19,526 nt of DNA from JAADHY01 sp964428935 (GTDB taxonomy: Bacteria > Planctomycetota > Planctomycetia > Planctomycetales > Planctomycetaceae). Below are positions 7,358-16,087 of the stretch, piece by piece (the first letter of the stretch is position 1; every line of letters starts with the position of its first letter). Under the pieces are notes generated by a model, which was given only the letters and a program-made list of their open reading frames with translations, had not been told where the DNA came from and ran no database searches. The stretch spans positions 1 to 19,526 of the forward strand of contig CAYSAG010000072.1 of the NCBI GenBank assembly GCA_964428935.1. The letters run 5' to 3'. The position numbers were made by a program, and so were the translations under genes.

Positions 7358-8977
7358 GTGCAAGGTGCGTTGAGGTCGAAACGAGCGGTGGCGAGCCGGG
7401 GTCGGCTGTTGACTCTGGCCGTGCTGGTTTGTTTGGTCTCGCAGACGGCTCTGGTGCCCAGCCGGGCGGTCTCGGCCGACCGGCCGAACCTACTCATCAT
7501 TCACACCGACGAGCACAACTTTCGCACGCTGGGCTGCTACCGGAAGCTGTTGCCGGGGGAGCAGGCTTTCATGTGGGGCAAGGACGCCGTCGTGACCACG
7601 CCCAACATTGACTGGATTGCCGACGGCGGAGCCATTTGCACCAGTTTTTACGCCACCACGCCGGTCTGTTCGCCGTCGCGAGCGTCGTTCGTCTCCGGCC
7701 GCTACCCGCAGAACACGCCCGTGGTGACGAACAACATTCCGCTGGACGGCAACATTGTCACGTTTGCCGAAGTTCTGCGACGGCACGGCTACGCCACCGG
7801 CTACGCCGGCAAGTGGCACCTGGACGGACCGGGCAAGCCGCAGTGGGCTCCAAAACGCAAGTTCGGCTTCGAAGACAACCGCTACATGTTCAACCGCGGC
7901 CACTGGAAGCAACTGGAAGACACGCCCAACGGCCCCCGGGTCAAGGCGCGCGACGCCCGTGGGCGCCCCACGTACAGCGTCGTCGGGGCCGACGAAAAGT
8001 CCTTCACCACCGACTTCCTGGCCGACAAAACCGTCGCCTTCATTCGGGCTCACAAAGACGAACCCTTCTGTTTCATGGTCAGCTTTCCAGACCCGCACGG
8101 TCCCGACACCGTCCGGCCGCCGTACGACACCATGTTCGAGCACCAAAAGTACCAAGTGCCCAGGACCTTCAACGTGGACGCCGAGAACCTGCCCAGTTGG
8201 GCCAAGCCGGCCGGCGGTTTCAACGGAATGGCCAAGTACTACGGAATGGTCAAGTGCATTGACGACAACGTCGGAAAAATTCTGAACGCGCTGCGGCAAC
8301 TCGGTTTGATTGACAAGACCATTGTCGTCTTCACGTCGGACCACGGCGACCTTCGAGGCGAGCACCACCGGCAGAACAAGAGCGTTCCGTTCGAAACGTC
8401 GGCGGGCATTCCGTTTGTCATTCGTTACCCCGGCAAGATTCGGCCGGGCACGGTCATTCACCAAGCTCTCGGCACCGTCGACTTCACCCCGACCATTTTG
8501 CGACTCATGGGCTTCGAGCCGCCGCCGGGCGTCGAGGGGCGAGACGCCTCCACGCTGTTCCTCACCGGCAAGCCCCCTGCCGGTTGGGTCGACGTGACTT
8601 TCGTTCGAGGAACGGGCACCGAACCGGGCTGGCTGGCCGTGTTCACCGACCGCTACAAACTCATTTACTCCACCAAGGACGACCCCTGGCTGTTCGACCT
8701 GCAGAAAGACCCCGACGAGCTGACGAACTTTTTCGCCGACCCCGAGTACCGCGAAGTGGTGCGTGAGCTGTCGCGGCGTCTGAAAGAGTACGGCGTGAAG
8801 CACAACGACCCACGCATTCGCAACGCCCGCATTCAGGCCGACCTGAAGTGGGCCATTGAAGGCACCGGCCCGTACGTTTCGTCGGCGTCTGTTCAAAGCC
8901 AAGAGCCGCCGAAACGTCAGCGCAGGCGAGCCGCAGGGCGAAGAAAGCGAGGCGGAAAGAAGGCGAGGCGGCCGTGA
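7358..8977 (+). CDS. Secreted type I sulfatase (formylglycine-dependent)
   Basis: 539 residues from a GTG start, chosen because AGGAGGA (7344-7350) lies 7 bases upstream and the signal peptide starts directly after. The signal peptide is Arg/Lys-rich then hydrophobic (about residues 1-40, ending near SRAVSA). The alkaline-phosphatase-like sulfatase domain begins PNLLIIHTDEHN. The activation motif CSPSR starts at C104, the residue converted to formylglycine in type I sulfatases. Other core features are GYAGKWHLDG, SFPDPHGPDTVRPPY, 'FTSDHGDLRGEHHRQNKSVP' and IPFVIRYPG. The family hydrolyses sulfate esters on carbohydrates, and the neighbouring GH29 and GH106 genes suggest a sulfated glycan; the exact substrate and subfamily cannot be told. 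The last 25 residues or so are a very basic Arg/Lys/Gly tail outside the usual fold. It ends 67 bases before the convergent GH106 gene. Confidence 0.92.
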   Translation: MQGALRSKRAVASRGRLLTLAVLVCLVSQTALVPSRAVSADRPNLLIIHTDEHNFRTLGCYRKLLPGEQAFMWGKDAVVTTPNIDWIADGGAICTSFYATTPVCSPSRASFVSGRYPQNTPVVTNNIPLDGNIVTFAEVLRRHGYATGYAGKWHLDGPGKPQWAPKRKFGFEDNRYMFNRGHWKQLEDTPNGPRVKARDARGRPTYSVVGADEKSFTTDFLADKTVAFIRAHKDEPFCFMVSFPDPHGPDTVRPPYDTMFEHQKYQVPRTFNVDAENLPSWAKPAGGFNGMAKYYGMVKCIDDNVGKILNALRQLGLIDKTIVVFTSDHGDLRGEHHRQNKSVPFETSAGIPFVIRYPGKIRPGTVIHQALGTVDFTPTILRLMGFEPPPGVEGRDASTLFLTGKPPAGWVDVTFVRGTGTEPGWLAVFTDRYKLIYSTKDDPWLFDLQKDPDELTNFFADPEYREVVRELSRRLKEYGVKHNDPRIRNARIQADLKWAIEGTGPYVSSASVQSQEPPKRQRRRAAGRRKRGGKKARRP

Positions 8978-9044
8978 GCCGGACGACGCGGGGAGCGAAG
9001 CCCCCGGGGTCGGAGCGGCCGGTCTCGCACCAACGGCCCGCGCG

Positions 9045-12000
9045 TCAGCGAGCGTCGTCTGCCCGAGGTCGCTCCAGCCTCACCTCGACGGCCGGCACCA
9101 GACGCACGGGCCCGAACAGGCCGGACGGACGAAGCGGCACCGACCGCCAGGGCACACCGGCCGAGTGCGTGACGTTGGTCCGAGTGTGTCGACGGGCGGG
9201 CGGAAGCTGAGCGTCACCGACCAACCGGTTCGACCACGTGTTCGCCACTTCCACCTCCAGCCGGTTCTCCCCGGGACGCAGCCACCGTGTCAGGTCGACC
9301 ACGTACGGCGGCTTCCAAGCCACACCGACGTTGCGGCCGTTGACCCGCACTTGGCCGACCGCCCACAGGGCCCCCAGGTCGACGAACACCCGCCGTCCTT
9401 CAGCCAGCCACCCGTCTGGCAACTCGAAAGTTCGCTCGTAGACGGCGCGGCCCGAGTAGTAACGAATCGACGGCTCGGAACGTTCCGTCCACGAAACCAG
9501 CCGCTCGAAGGTTGTCTGCCGTGGAGCCCCTTGGCCGTCCAAGAAACGCACCGTCCACGGGCCGGGCAGCTCCAGCGCCCGACCCACCCGTTCCACCAGC
9601 CGCGACGCCGTCCGCCCGTCCGTCCACCGCACCGTCCACCGTCCGGCTTGCCAGACCAGCAGCCGGCACCCGTCGGTCGACTGCTCCAGCAATTGGGCTC
9701 CGTCCAGCGGCTGCGTGGTCGGCGTGGGGGCCTGTGAGCGACCGGCTGAGGGACGCTCAGAGTCCGCGGCGTCGTCCGCCGGTCGGGCGACTGGGTCGCG
9801 GTCGACGTCGGTGGCCGCCGCAGCCCGCTCGACCGAAACCACTCCAGCCGCTTCGGCCGGCGAGCCGGTCGACGACGACGGCACGAAGACGACGAAAACC
9901 GAACCGGCCGGTGGGAGCCGGAGCGGGACGAGAGTCCGTCCGTTGCGTGGGTGGAACACGGCCGGCAGCCGCTCGCCGGACTCGGGCAACCACAGCTCGG
10001 GCACCTTCCCGCTGACGCGAAACGACGCCACGGCGTCCAGCCAGCGCGTCGTGGTGTTTCGAACGAAGTACACGTCCACTCGGCCGACTCTTCGGTGCAC
10101 GAAGTCCAACGCTGGCTCCGCTTTCGTCGAGCTTTTCGGCGGTTCCGCCCCGGTCAGACGGAAGCAGAAGTCCGGCCTCACGCCTCGGCGCCGCAAGACT
10201 TCCGACACCGAAAGCCCCCACACGACCAGACCGCGGCCGTAGCGGTGCTGGCGCACGGTTTGGCCGTCGCACGGGCCCCAGAGCCGAGCGGCGAGTTGGC
10301 GAACTTCGGCGTCTCGCCGAGCGGCGTCGAACAGCCCTGTCGCCCGTTGCGGCTTCGGCCCGACGACCGTCGCACCGGCCCGGACCAGGCGCTCCACCTG
10401 TCGCAGGACGTCCGGGTCGACGTCCGGCCGGTTGGGCAGAACCAACAGCTCGTAGCTCGGACCGCCCGGCAGCGTCAGTCGTCCGTCCCGGACCGACAGC
10501 CGCGTCCGCAAGACCTCGGCACTGACGACGTCGTAGTCGTAACCGCGACCCGGCGACCGGTCCACGTGCTTGGGCAAGACGAAGTGGTAGCCTTGGTCGC
10601 CGTCGTAGTAGAGCACGTCGGCCACGAAGGTGCCCTGCTGAAGCAAGAACGAGCAGCGGGCCAAGTAGCTCAGAAAGCAAGCCGCCTCGAGCCACCAGAC
10701 CAGGCGCGTGTTCAAGTGCGTTCCGGCGCCGTACACCCAGCCCGGCCGTCCGGCTTCCGGAGGCAAGTGCGCGGACGTGTGCCAGACAAAGTGGTTGGCT
10801 CCCTCGCAAAAGGCCCGGTCCGCTGAAGGCTTCAGGTCGAACGGACCGTCCTGCCAGTGGTGCATGCTGGTGAAGGCCTCCACGTGAACGCGCCGACGCC
10901 CGGTGGTGTGAGCGGCGCAGGCGGTTTCTTTGACGACCCACAGCCGGTGCGCCTTCGGCCGTTTCGGCCAAAACTCGCCGCGGACTTCGTCGACGGCGTC
11001 CAAAGCGGTCAGCGCGTCGACCGGGTTGTTGTGAATGGGCGGCCCCGGCCCACCCGCTTCGCACTCCACCAACAGACCCGCCTCGTGAGCCACTTTTCGG
11101 GCGGTCCGGTAGTAGGCGTCCACGACCAGGTCGCTCAGCGTCTTCCGGTAGTCGTACAAGAACCGCTCCGTCTGCTCCTCCGTCCCGACCTGGCAGCCAA
11201 CCAGCACCGGCAGAAAGGGCGTGGCGTCGTAACCTCGGTAGCGCCGGAACTGGTCCAGAAAGTCGTCCGTCCAAATGCGACCGCGAACTTCGTAGCTGGG
11301 CAGGTAGAGGAAGCGGAGCGGGGTGCGGTCGAGCGGCCCGAGTCGAGCCTGCAGCCGACTCAGGACGTACCGCAGACAGTGCCGCGTGGCCTCGGCACTG
11401 AGGTGGTCCGTGGCCAGTCCGTCCGAGTTGGGACTGGGCACCTTCAGTCGCTCGCCCGTGTTGGCACAGACGAAGCGGTAGATTCTCCAGCGTCCGGGGG
11501 GAACCTTCCACCGCAGCCGGCCGGCTTGAACGCGAGCGGTCAGGTTGAGCACGTCGGCGGGGGTGTCGACTAGCACCGGCGGTGGTCCGTTGGACGCCCA
11601 GCTTCCGCTCGAGCCAGACGTTGCCCCGTCCTGAATGTTTTCGGCCGTCCAGCGGCGCTGTTGTCCGAGCGAGGAAGCGTGCACGGTGAGCCGAGCTCCG
11701 TCGCGGCTCCGGTCGGCCGCGTGCGACGCCACGACGTTGACGCCCTCGGTCGACCACACTTCGAACTCGCCCAACGCGACTCGGTCCGAGCCCTCGTCGT
11801 AACCGCTCAACACCCGCAGCCGCACGAAACGGGCCGCCGGACGTTCCTTCAGTTCGAACCGCTGCGGGCCCGACGTCGGCTGCAGCCGAGCTCGCAGAAC
11901 CTGGCGGAAGCTGGCCGCTCGAGCGTCCGTCGTCGAAACGGCCACCGAAATGTCTTTCGCCAAAGAAACCCCCGCCGCCTCAGACGACCCGCCGGTGGCT

Positions 12001-12740
12001 TGGTAGACCACGACGGTTTGCAAGGTGTGCACGCCCGGCGGGTCCAGCTCGAACACGAACTCGTGCCCCGGCCGCGTTCGCCGCTCCGGCACCGCCAGCG
12101 TGGCCACCTCCTTCCAGAACACCGGACGACCGCCCGGCCCGCGCGGGACGCTCTGTGGCAAACGCGGCTCAGGCAGCGACAGGTCGACCTCGGCCGGCCC
12201 CTCCACCCGCAACTCCGCGCAGTACAACGCCTTGCTGGCGTGACGTGGCTCCACCCACGAACCGCCCAGGTCCCAACTGCTCACCGGCGCCAGTTGCAGC
12301 GTCAGGCCGAGCCGACGAGCCGCCTCGACCGCCCGGGCGAACGACTCCAACCAGCGCTCACTCAGAAAAGCCGGACCGGCTGGCGGCTGAGCCTGCGTCG
12401 GCCCGCGAGCTCCCATGTCAAACACCAGCAACCCCGAAAGGCCCGCGTCGCGAAATTGACGGAGCTCTTCTTCGACAAACGCGTCGTTCACGTACCCATT
12501 CAACCACAGCCAGTAGGCAAAGGGCCGCGCGGCCGGGGGCGGCGAGCGGAAACCGTCGGTCAAAGACGACAGCTCGTCTAGTGAGCGGCAGGCTGGGGCT
12601 GTCGGTTGCGGCAAGACGGCGCGACCAGGACCGCCGGGCGAGTCTGCCGTTGCCAAACCGTGGAGTACCACCCCCGCCAGCGCGCACAACACCGCAGTGT
12701 GTACTCGCACCAGCCAGCGGCTTCGCCGGTCCCGTTGCAT
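9045..12740 (-). CDS. Very large secreted GH106 (alpha-L-rhamnosidase family)-like protein
   Basis: 1231 residues; ATG at 12738-12740 with GGAGG (complement of 12749-12753) 8 bases upstream. A signal peptide covers about residues 1-32 (ends near GLATA). Residues 71-110 ('ARPFAYWLWLNGYVNDAFVE' onward to LLVFDMG) match the GH106 start, a TIM-like barrel that opens with a YWxWLNG motif. Two strongly family-like stretches follow: VHVEAFTS with E621 and ADRAFCEGANHFVWHTSAH with E646. A glycine/proline-rich linker lies near residues 920-1010. The C-terminal region, about 1090-1225, is a beta-sandwich resembling the sugar-binding domain seen in GH2/GH106 proteins. GH106 enzymes release terminal L-rhamnose from complex glycans. 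It is the second gene of a minus-strand pair, 41 bases after DUF6807. Ile is strikingly rare (about six by eye), and the gene has only about two GAT/ATC triplets in 3.7 kb. Confidence 0.83.
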   Translation of the reverse strand: MQRDRRSRWLVRVHTAVLCALAGVVLHGLATADSPGGPGRAVLPQPTAPACRSLDELSSLTDGFRSPPPAARPFAYWLWLNGYVNDAFVEEELRQFRDAGLSGLLVFDMGARGPTQAQPPAGPAFLSERWLESFARAVEAARRLGLTLQLAPVSSWDLGGSWVEPRHASKALYCAELRVEGPAEVDLSLPEPRLPQSVPRGPGGRPVFWKEVATLAVPERRTRPGHEFVFELDPPGVHTLQTVVVYQATGGSSEAAGVSLAKDISVAVSTTDARAASFRQVLRARLQPTSGPQRFELKERPAARFVRLRVLSGYDEGSDRVALGEFEVWSTEGVNVVASHAADRSRDGARLTVHASSLGQQRRWTAENIQDGATSGSSGSWASNGPPPVLVDTPADVLNLTARVQAGRLRWKVPPGRWRIYRFVCANTGERLKVPSPNSDGLATDHLSAEATRHCLRYVLSRLQARLGPLDRTPLRFLYLPSYEVRGRIWTDDFLDQFRRYRGYDATPFLPVLVGCQVGTEEQTERFLYDYRKTLSDLVVDAYYRTARKVAHEAGLLVECEAGGPGPPIHNNPVDALTALDAVDEVRGEFWPKRPKAHRLWVVKETACAAHTTGRRRVHVEAFTSMHHWQDGPFDLKPSADRAFCEGANHFVWHTSAHLPPEAGRPGWVYGAGTHLNTRLVWWLEAACFLSYLARCSFLLQQGTFVADVLYYDGDQGYHFVLPKHVDRSPGRGYDYDVVSAEVLRTRLSVRDGRLTLPGGPSYELLVLPNRPDVDPDVLRQVERLVRAGATVVGPKPQRATGLFDAARRDAEVRQLAARLWGPCDGQTVRQHRYGRGLVVWGLSVSEVLRRRGVRPDFCFRLTGAEPPKSSTKAEPALDFVHRRVGRVDVYFVRNTTTRWLDAVASFRVSGKVPELWLPESGERLPAVFHPRNGRTLVPLRLPPAGSVFVVFVPSSSTGSPAEAAGVVSVERAAAATDVDRDPVARPADDAADSERPSAGRSQAPTPTTQPLDGAQLLEQSTDGCRLLVWQAGRWTVRWTDGRTASRLVERVGRALELPGPWTVRFLDGQGAPRQTTFERLVSWTERSEPSIRYYSGRAVYERTFELPDGWLAEGRRVFVDLGALWAVGQVRVNGRNVGVAWKPPYVVDLTRWLRPGENRLEVEVANTWSNRLVGDAQLPPARRHTRTNVTHSAGVPWRSVPLRPSGLFGPVRLVPAVEVRLERPRADDAR

Positions 12741-12781
12741 TGCCGGAGCCTCCGAGAGGGTCCAAAGTGCAGAAGAGCCCG

Positions 12782-14008
12782 TCAGTCCGTCCCCTGCTGT
12801 TCCTGCTCCTCGAACAGTCGTTGGTGGGCTTCAATTTGAGCCGGCTCGGTACGGCCGCGGTGAATGACCAGGCGGTGCCTGAGGACCAGCGGCGGTTGTG
12901 TCGGCAAAGTCACCGGCTTGCGCCCGGGGTAAATGACGTTTTGAGCTCCGTAGTGCCGCAGCAGCCAGCGAGGCGGAAACTCGGGCAGTCGCGGCGAGCT
13001 CAGAATGGCCACACCCGTGACGCTCCGGCCGCCTTCGTAAACTCCCGTCACGTCGGCCCACCGAGCGCGGGCTTGCACCGCGTCCTTCTGCAGCCGCTCG
13101 CGGTCTGTGGCAATGACAATGTCCTTGGGCGCTTTCAGCCGAACCGTGAAGCCGGAGTACTCCTTGAAGTCTTCCGAGCCGCCAATCTTCACGTCCTCCA
13201 GCAGCGGAACCAGCTCAATGCGGAAGTCCACGTACTGGTAGTCGCCCACCGCTCGGAAGACGCGAATCGTTGTGTGCTCCTCGACGAACGGAACCTGCTG
13301 CCCCGACTGGTCCGTCACCAGCGGACTGGTCCAGTGCACCGTGCTTTGCAACGTGGCGAACAGCGGTCCTTGGTCGACGACGTCCACCCGTCGGACGACG
13401 GGTAGAAAGTCCTTGTCCACCCACGAGTCGCCGACACGCCGCTGGCCGACCCAAAGCTGGTGCCAAGCCCAAAACACGCCGTGGTGGTGACGGTGGTCGG
13501 GTGGGAAGTCGTACGTCAGCGTCTCGCCGTCCAGTCCCAAAAGCGGGTGAACGTAGTTGGCCGTCACGTGGACGCCGCCGTCCAGCGAGTGCGGCTTGGT
13601 TTGGTAGAACAGGACAGGACGGTCTCCGTCGTAGACCTGAAGGCCGGCCTCTTTCCGCTCGACCCGCACCCACCGCTCGGGACACGCCGGGCTGGCCCAA
13701 AGGCTCCGCAAGCAACCGGGCTGGCCGACGTCGTTGGGCAAGAAAGCCCAAACGCGGCCGGTCAGCCGGTCGTACTGAGCCCACGTGGGTTGAACTTGAC
13801 CGTCCCAGACTTGCAGCACAGTCGACTTCAAGCGGCCCGACGTGACCCAGCCGGCACAAAGGACAGGCACTCCGGACGGAGCCTGCTTGGGCAACTGAAA
13901 AGTCACCACCGGCCGACGGTCCTTGGCCTGAATGTCGGTCGCCGAAAACAGCACGACCACCGCCAGACACGCCCGGACCAGCACCTTTCCGCACTCGCTG
14001 CCTTTCAT
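12782..14008 (-). CDS. Secreted DUF6807 family protein (formerly annotated 'PmoA')
   Basis: 408 residues. I place the start at the ATG 14006-14008 because GGGAGGG (complement of 14018-14024) lies 9 bases upstream and a signal peptide follows (about residues 1-28, ending DIQA). The frame is open upstream to 14260, but that extension lacks a signal and is Arg-rich. The defining stretch is DFPPDHRHHHGVFWAW from D167, with the His-rich DHxHHxG motif; 'NYVHPLLGLDGETLTYDFPP' precedes it and 'SEDFKEYSGFTVRLKAPKD' follows. Pfam once called this family methane oxygenase PmoA, but it has no relation to particulate methane monooxygenase and should not be read as methanotrophy. Members are widespread in planctomycete sugar-degradation clusters and have no settled function. 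The His-rich motif suggests metal binding (inference). It leads the pair with GH106. Confidence 0.88.
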   Translation of the reverse strand: MKGSECGKVLVRACLAVVVLFSATDIQAKDRRPVVTFQLPKQAPSGVPVLCAGWVTSGRLKSTVLQVWDGQVQPTWAQYDRLTGRVWAFLPNDVGQPGCLRSLWASPACPERWVRVERKEAGLQVYDGDRPVLFYQTKPHSLDGGVHVTANYVHPLLGLDGETLTYDFPPDHRHHHGVFWAWHQLWVGQRRVGDSWVDKDFLPVVRRVDVVDQGPLFATLQSTVHWTSPLVTDQSGQQVPFVEEHTTIRVFRAVGDYQYVDFRIELVPLLEDVKIGGSEDFKEYSGFTVRLKAPKDIVIATDRERLQKDAVQARARWADVTGVYEGGRSVTGVAILSSPRLPEFPPRWLLRHYGAQNVIYPGRKPVTLPTQPPLVLRHRLVIHRGRTEPAQIEAHQRLFEEQEQQGTD

Positions 14009-14111
14009 TTCTGAGAACCCTCCCAACAACAAACCGGCTAGGCGAAACTTTCTCCCGTTCACTGACCGCTGCCCGACCGAAGCAAGGTCGGTTCGAGCGA
14101 GTTTCCGGTAG

Positions 14112-14147
14112 AACGTCCGGGGACGGCTCGGCCACGCTCCGTCGTGG
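14112..14147 (-). repeat. Inverted copy of the local intergenic repeat
   Basis: Bases 14130-14147 (GGCCACGCTCCGTCGTGG) are the exact 18-base reverse complement of 14257-14274. Beyond this, the reverse complement of 14112-14129 shares GTCC and CCGGACG with the rest of the repeat but with gaps. Confidence 0.6.
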
Positions 14148-14256
14148 CCGCTGACGGTCGGTGCTCCGAAGCCGACTGTCCGAACGGCGCCTGGGCGTCT
14201 CGAAGGCCTCTGGGCGTTCGCCGTCAGCCTCGTCTCCAGACAGAAGCTCGTGACGC

Positions 14257-14289
14257 CCACGACGGAGCGTGGCCGTCCAATTCCCGGAC
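14257..14289 (+). repeat. 33-base intergenic repeat, copy 1
   Basis: This 33-base unit starts CCACGACGGAGCGT and ends AATTCCCGGAC. It matches 16249-16281 at 30 of 33 positions (mismatches at unit positions 15, 19, 21). Its first 18 bases pair perfectly with 14130-14147. It lies about 250 bases before the dehydrogenase start codon's other flank of the repeat cluster, outside any supported gene. Confidence 0.75.
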
Positions 14290-14387
14290 GCCCTCATTTA
14301 ACTGCCTTCGCGCGGCCAAAGCAAACCGACGCAAGCCGACCCCGCCGACCGACCGGCCCCAACCGTAACACGCACTCGGTCCGAACG

Positions 14388-14416
14388 TTGACGGCTCGCC
14401 CGGCTGTGACCATGAT
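14388..14416 (+). promoter_or_regulatory. Promoter-like pair upstream of the aldehyde dehydrogenase gene
   Basis: TTGACG (14388-14393, five of six consensus bases) is followed after 17 bases by CATGAT (14411-14416, four of six). The spacing is ideal but the -10 is weak, and it is about 250 bases before the start codon. Confidence 0.25.
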
Positions 14417-14668
14417 CAAAGGCCACCGAGTCGGCTCGGGCTGCTCGGGCCGACCGGACAGGAGCCAGGAAGGAGTGACCGCGTTGGCTCGTCGGGTGAG
14501 CGTGTCGTTCCGTCGGTCGGGCTCTTCGAGGTGCCGACTGCCGGAAGAAAGTTTGGGGCAAGACATTGGCGGCGGCCGGCGGGCCGCGTTGCAAGACAAA
14601 ACGGCCGGACGAGGTTGAAGCCCGCGACGGGCGACCGTCCGGCCCGGCTGTTCGCGGAGGAACAACCC

Positions 14669-16087
14669 ATGCGAATGTTCTTGTGTGGTCAGTGGGGCGA
14701 GGGAAAGGACGTCGTCGAGGTTTGCAACCCGTACGACGGTTCGGTTGTGGACACGGTGCCGCGAGCGACGGCCGAGGACGTCGACCGGGCGCTGGCCGGT
14801 CTGGTCGACGGGGCTCGACGCATGCGACAAATTCCGGCGTACGAACGGAGCCGAATGCTGTGGCGTGCGGCCGAGCTCATGCGGCAGCGACAAGACGAGC
14901 TGGCTCGCACCATTAGCGCCGAGGAAGGCAAGGTGCTGGCCGAGTCGCGAGTGGAGACGTCGCGGGCCATTGACATTGTCGAGCTGTCGGCGGAGGAGGC
15001 CCGCCGTCTGGGCGGCGAGGTCGTCCCGCTCGACGCCTCGCCCGGCGTGACCGGCAAGGTGGGGTTCACGGTCCGCGTGCCCTGCGGCGTCGTGGCCGCC
15101 ATTACTCCGTTCAACTTTCCCTTGCACTTGGTCTGCCACAAGGTGGCTCCGGCCATTGCCGCCGGCAACGCCGTGCTGTTGAAACCGGCCAGCGACACCC
15201 CGCTCTCGTCGCTCAAGCTGACGGAAATTCTTCTGGAAGCCGGAGTGCCACCCGAGGCCATTGCTTGCGTGACCGGTCCGGGCGGCGAGCTGGGTCAGGC
15301 CATTTGCACCGACCCGCGCGTCCGCAAAATCACCTTCACCGGCAGCCGCGAAGTGGGCGAGCAAATTTGCAAAATGGCCGGCCTGAAGCGGGTGACCATG
15401 GAACTGGGCAGCAACAGCCCGGTCATTGTGCTGGAGGACGCCGACTTGGAACGGGCGGCGTCGGCTGTCGCAATCGGAGGCTACACCAACGCGGGACAGG
15501 TTTGCATTTCGACACAGCGCGTGCTGGTGTCGCGACAGGTGGGCGCCGAGTTTCTGGAACTGTTGAAGTCCCGGGTCGAGTCGCTCACGACCGGCAACCA
15601 GTTCGACGAGAACACGCGCGTCGGGCCCATGGTCCGCGAAAGCGAAGCGAAGCGGGTCGAGAGCTGGATTCGCGAGGCGGTCGAGGCGGGAGCTCGGCTG
15701 GTAATCGGTGGCCAGCGCAGCGGAGCCGTCGTCGAGCCAGCCATTCTCGACGACGTGGACCCGAAGCTGCGAGTCAGTTGCGAGGAGCTGTTCGGCCCCG
15801 CCGTGGCCATTACGTACTTCGACGAGTTCGACGAAGCCCTCCGACTGGCCAACGACACCCGCTACGGCCTGTCGGCGGGGCTGTTCACGCGGGACGTCGA
15901 CCGAGCCCTGAAGTTCGCTTTGGAAGTCGAGAGCGGCAACTTGCACGTCAATTGGTCCAGTCAGTGGCGGGCGGACCTGATGCCCTACGGCGGGTTGAAG
16001 GAAAGCGGCCTGGGCAAGGAAGGACCCAAGTACGCGGTGCGCGAAATGACCGAAGAGAAAATGGTCGTGTTCCACTTGCGAGGCTGA
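14669..16087 (+). CDS. NAD(P)-dependent aldehyde dehydrogenase, possibly lactaldehyde dehydrogenase
   Basis: 472 residues from the ATG at 14669, chosen because GGAGG (14656-14660) lies 8 bases upstream; the frame is open to 14531 but that part does not resemble the family. All key ALDH residues are present: N149 in ITPFNFPLHL, E245 in MELGSNSP, and the nucleophile C279 in NAGQVCISTQRV, with the usual 34-residue E-to-C distance. EELFGP and 'PYGGLKESGLGKEGPKYAVR' near the C-terminus are also typical. The family oxidises aldehydes to acids. The MELGSNSP and C-terminal MPYGGLKESGLG patterns resemble the lactaldehyde/glyceraldehyde-3-phosphate dehydrogenase side of the superfamily, and L-lactaldehyde is the known product of fucose and rhamnose breakdown. 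Given the GH29 and GH106 neighbours this role is plausible but is inference. No signal peptide is present, so it is cytoplasmic. Confidence 0.9.
   Translation: MRMFLCGQWGEGKDVVEVCNPYDGSVVDTVPRATAEDVDRALAGLVDGARRMRQIPAYERSRMLWRAAELMRQRQDELARTISAEEGKVLAESRVETSRAIDIVELSAEEARRLGGEVVPLDASPGVTGKVGFTVRVPCGVVAAITPFNFPLHLVCHKVAPAIAAGNAVLLKPASDTPLSSLKLTEILLEAGVPPEAIACVTGPGGELGQAICTDPRVRKITFTGSREVGEQICKMAGLKRVTMELGSNSPVIVLEDADLERAASAVAIGGYTNAGQVCISTQRVLVSRQVGAEFLELLKSRVESLTTGNQFDENTRVGPMVRESEAKRVESWIREAVEAGARLVIGGQRSGAVVEPAILDDVDPKLRVSCEELFGPAVAITYFDEFDEALRLANDTRYGLSAGLFTRDVDRALKFALEVESGNLHVNWSSQWRADLMPYGGLKESGLGKEGPKYAVREMTEEKMVVFHLRG

Larger units (their letters stand above)
14009..14668. other. 660-base divergent intergenic region
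   Basis: It separates the leftward DUF6807-GH106 pair from the rightward aldehyde dehydrogenase gene, so promoters for both directions are expected. I see no tRNA or credible small gene. It contains two inverted copies of a repeat (14112-14147 and 14257-14289), an 8-base inverted pair GCTGACGG/CCGTCAGC between them, a promoter-like pair at 14388-14416, and a GATC (14414-14417) that is one of very few in the left 17 kb. Confidence 0.55.

Noticed and set aside
8978..9044. Bidirectional terminator between the convergent sulfatase and GH106 genes
   Set aside because: The 67-base gap is GC-rich but I found no convincing stem followed by a U tract on either strand.
9951..13405. Several plus-strand frames of 230-416 codons opposite GH106 and DUF6807
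   Set aside because: All are Arg/Pro-rich shadows without ribosome binding sites or domains, opposite two supported secreted proteins.
12782..14008. Methane oxygenase (PmoA) reading of the DUF6807 gene
   Set aside because: The family name was a historical misannotation; the protein is secreted, His-motif-bearing and next to a GH106 gene, with no membrane helices of a monooxygenase subunit.
14009..14260. Upstream start for the DUF6807 protein
   Set aside because: The ATG at 14008 has a strong GGGAGGG site and is followed by a signal peptide; the extension overlaps the intergenic repeat.
14294..16075. A 593-codon open frame on the minus strand
   Set aside because: Antisense to the aldehyde dehydrogenase, whose catalytic residues are all present; the antisense protein shows no family features.
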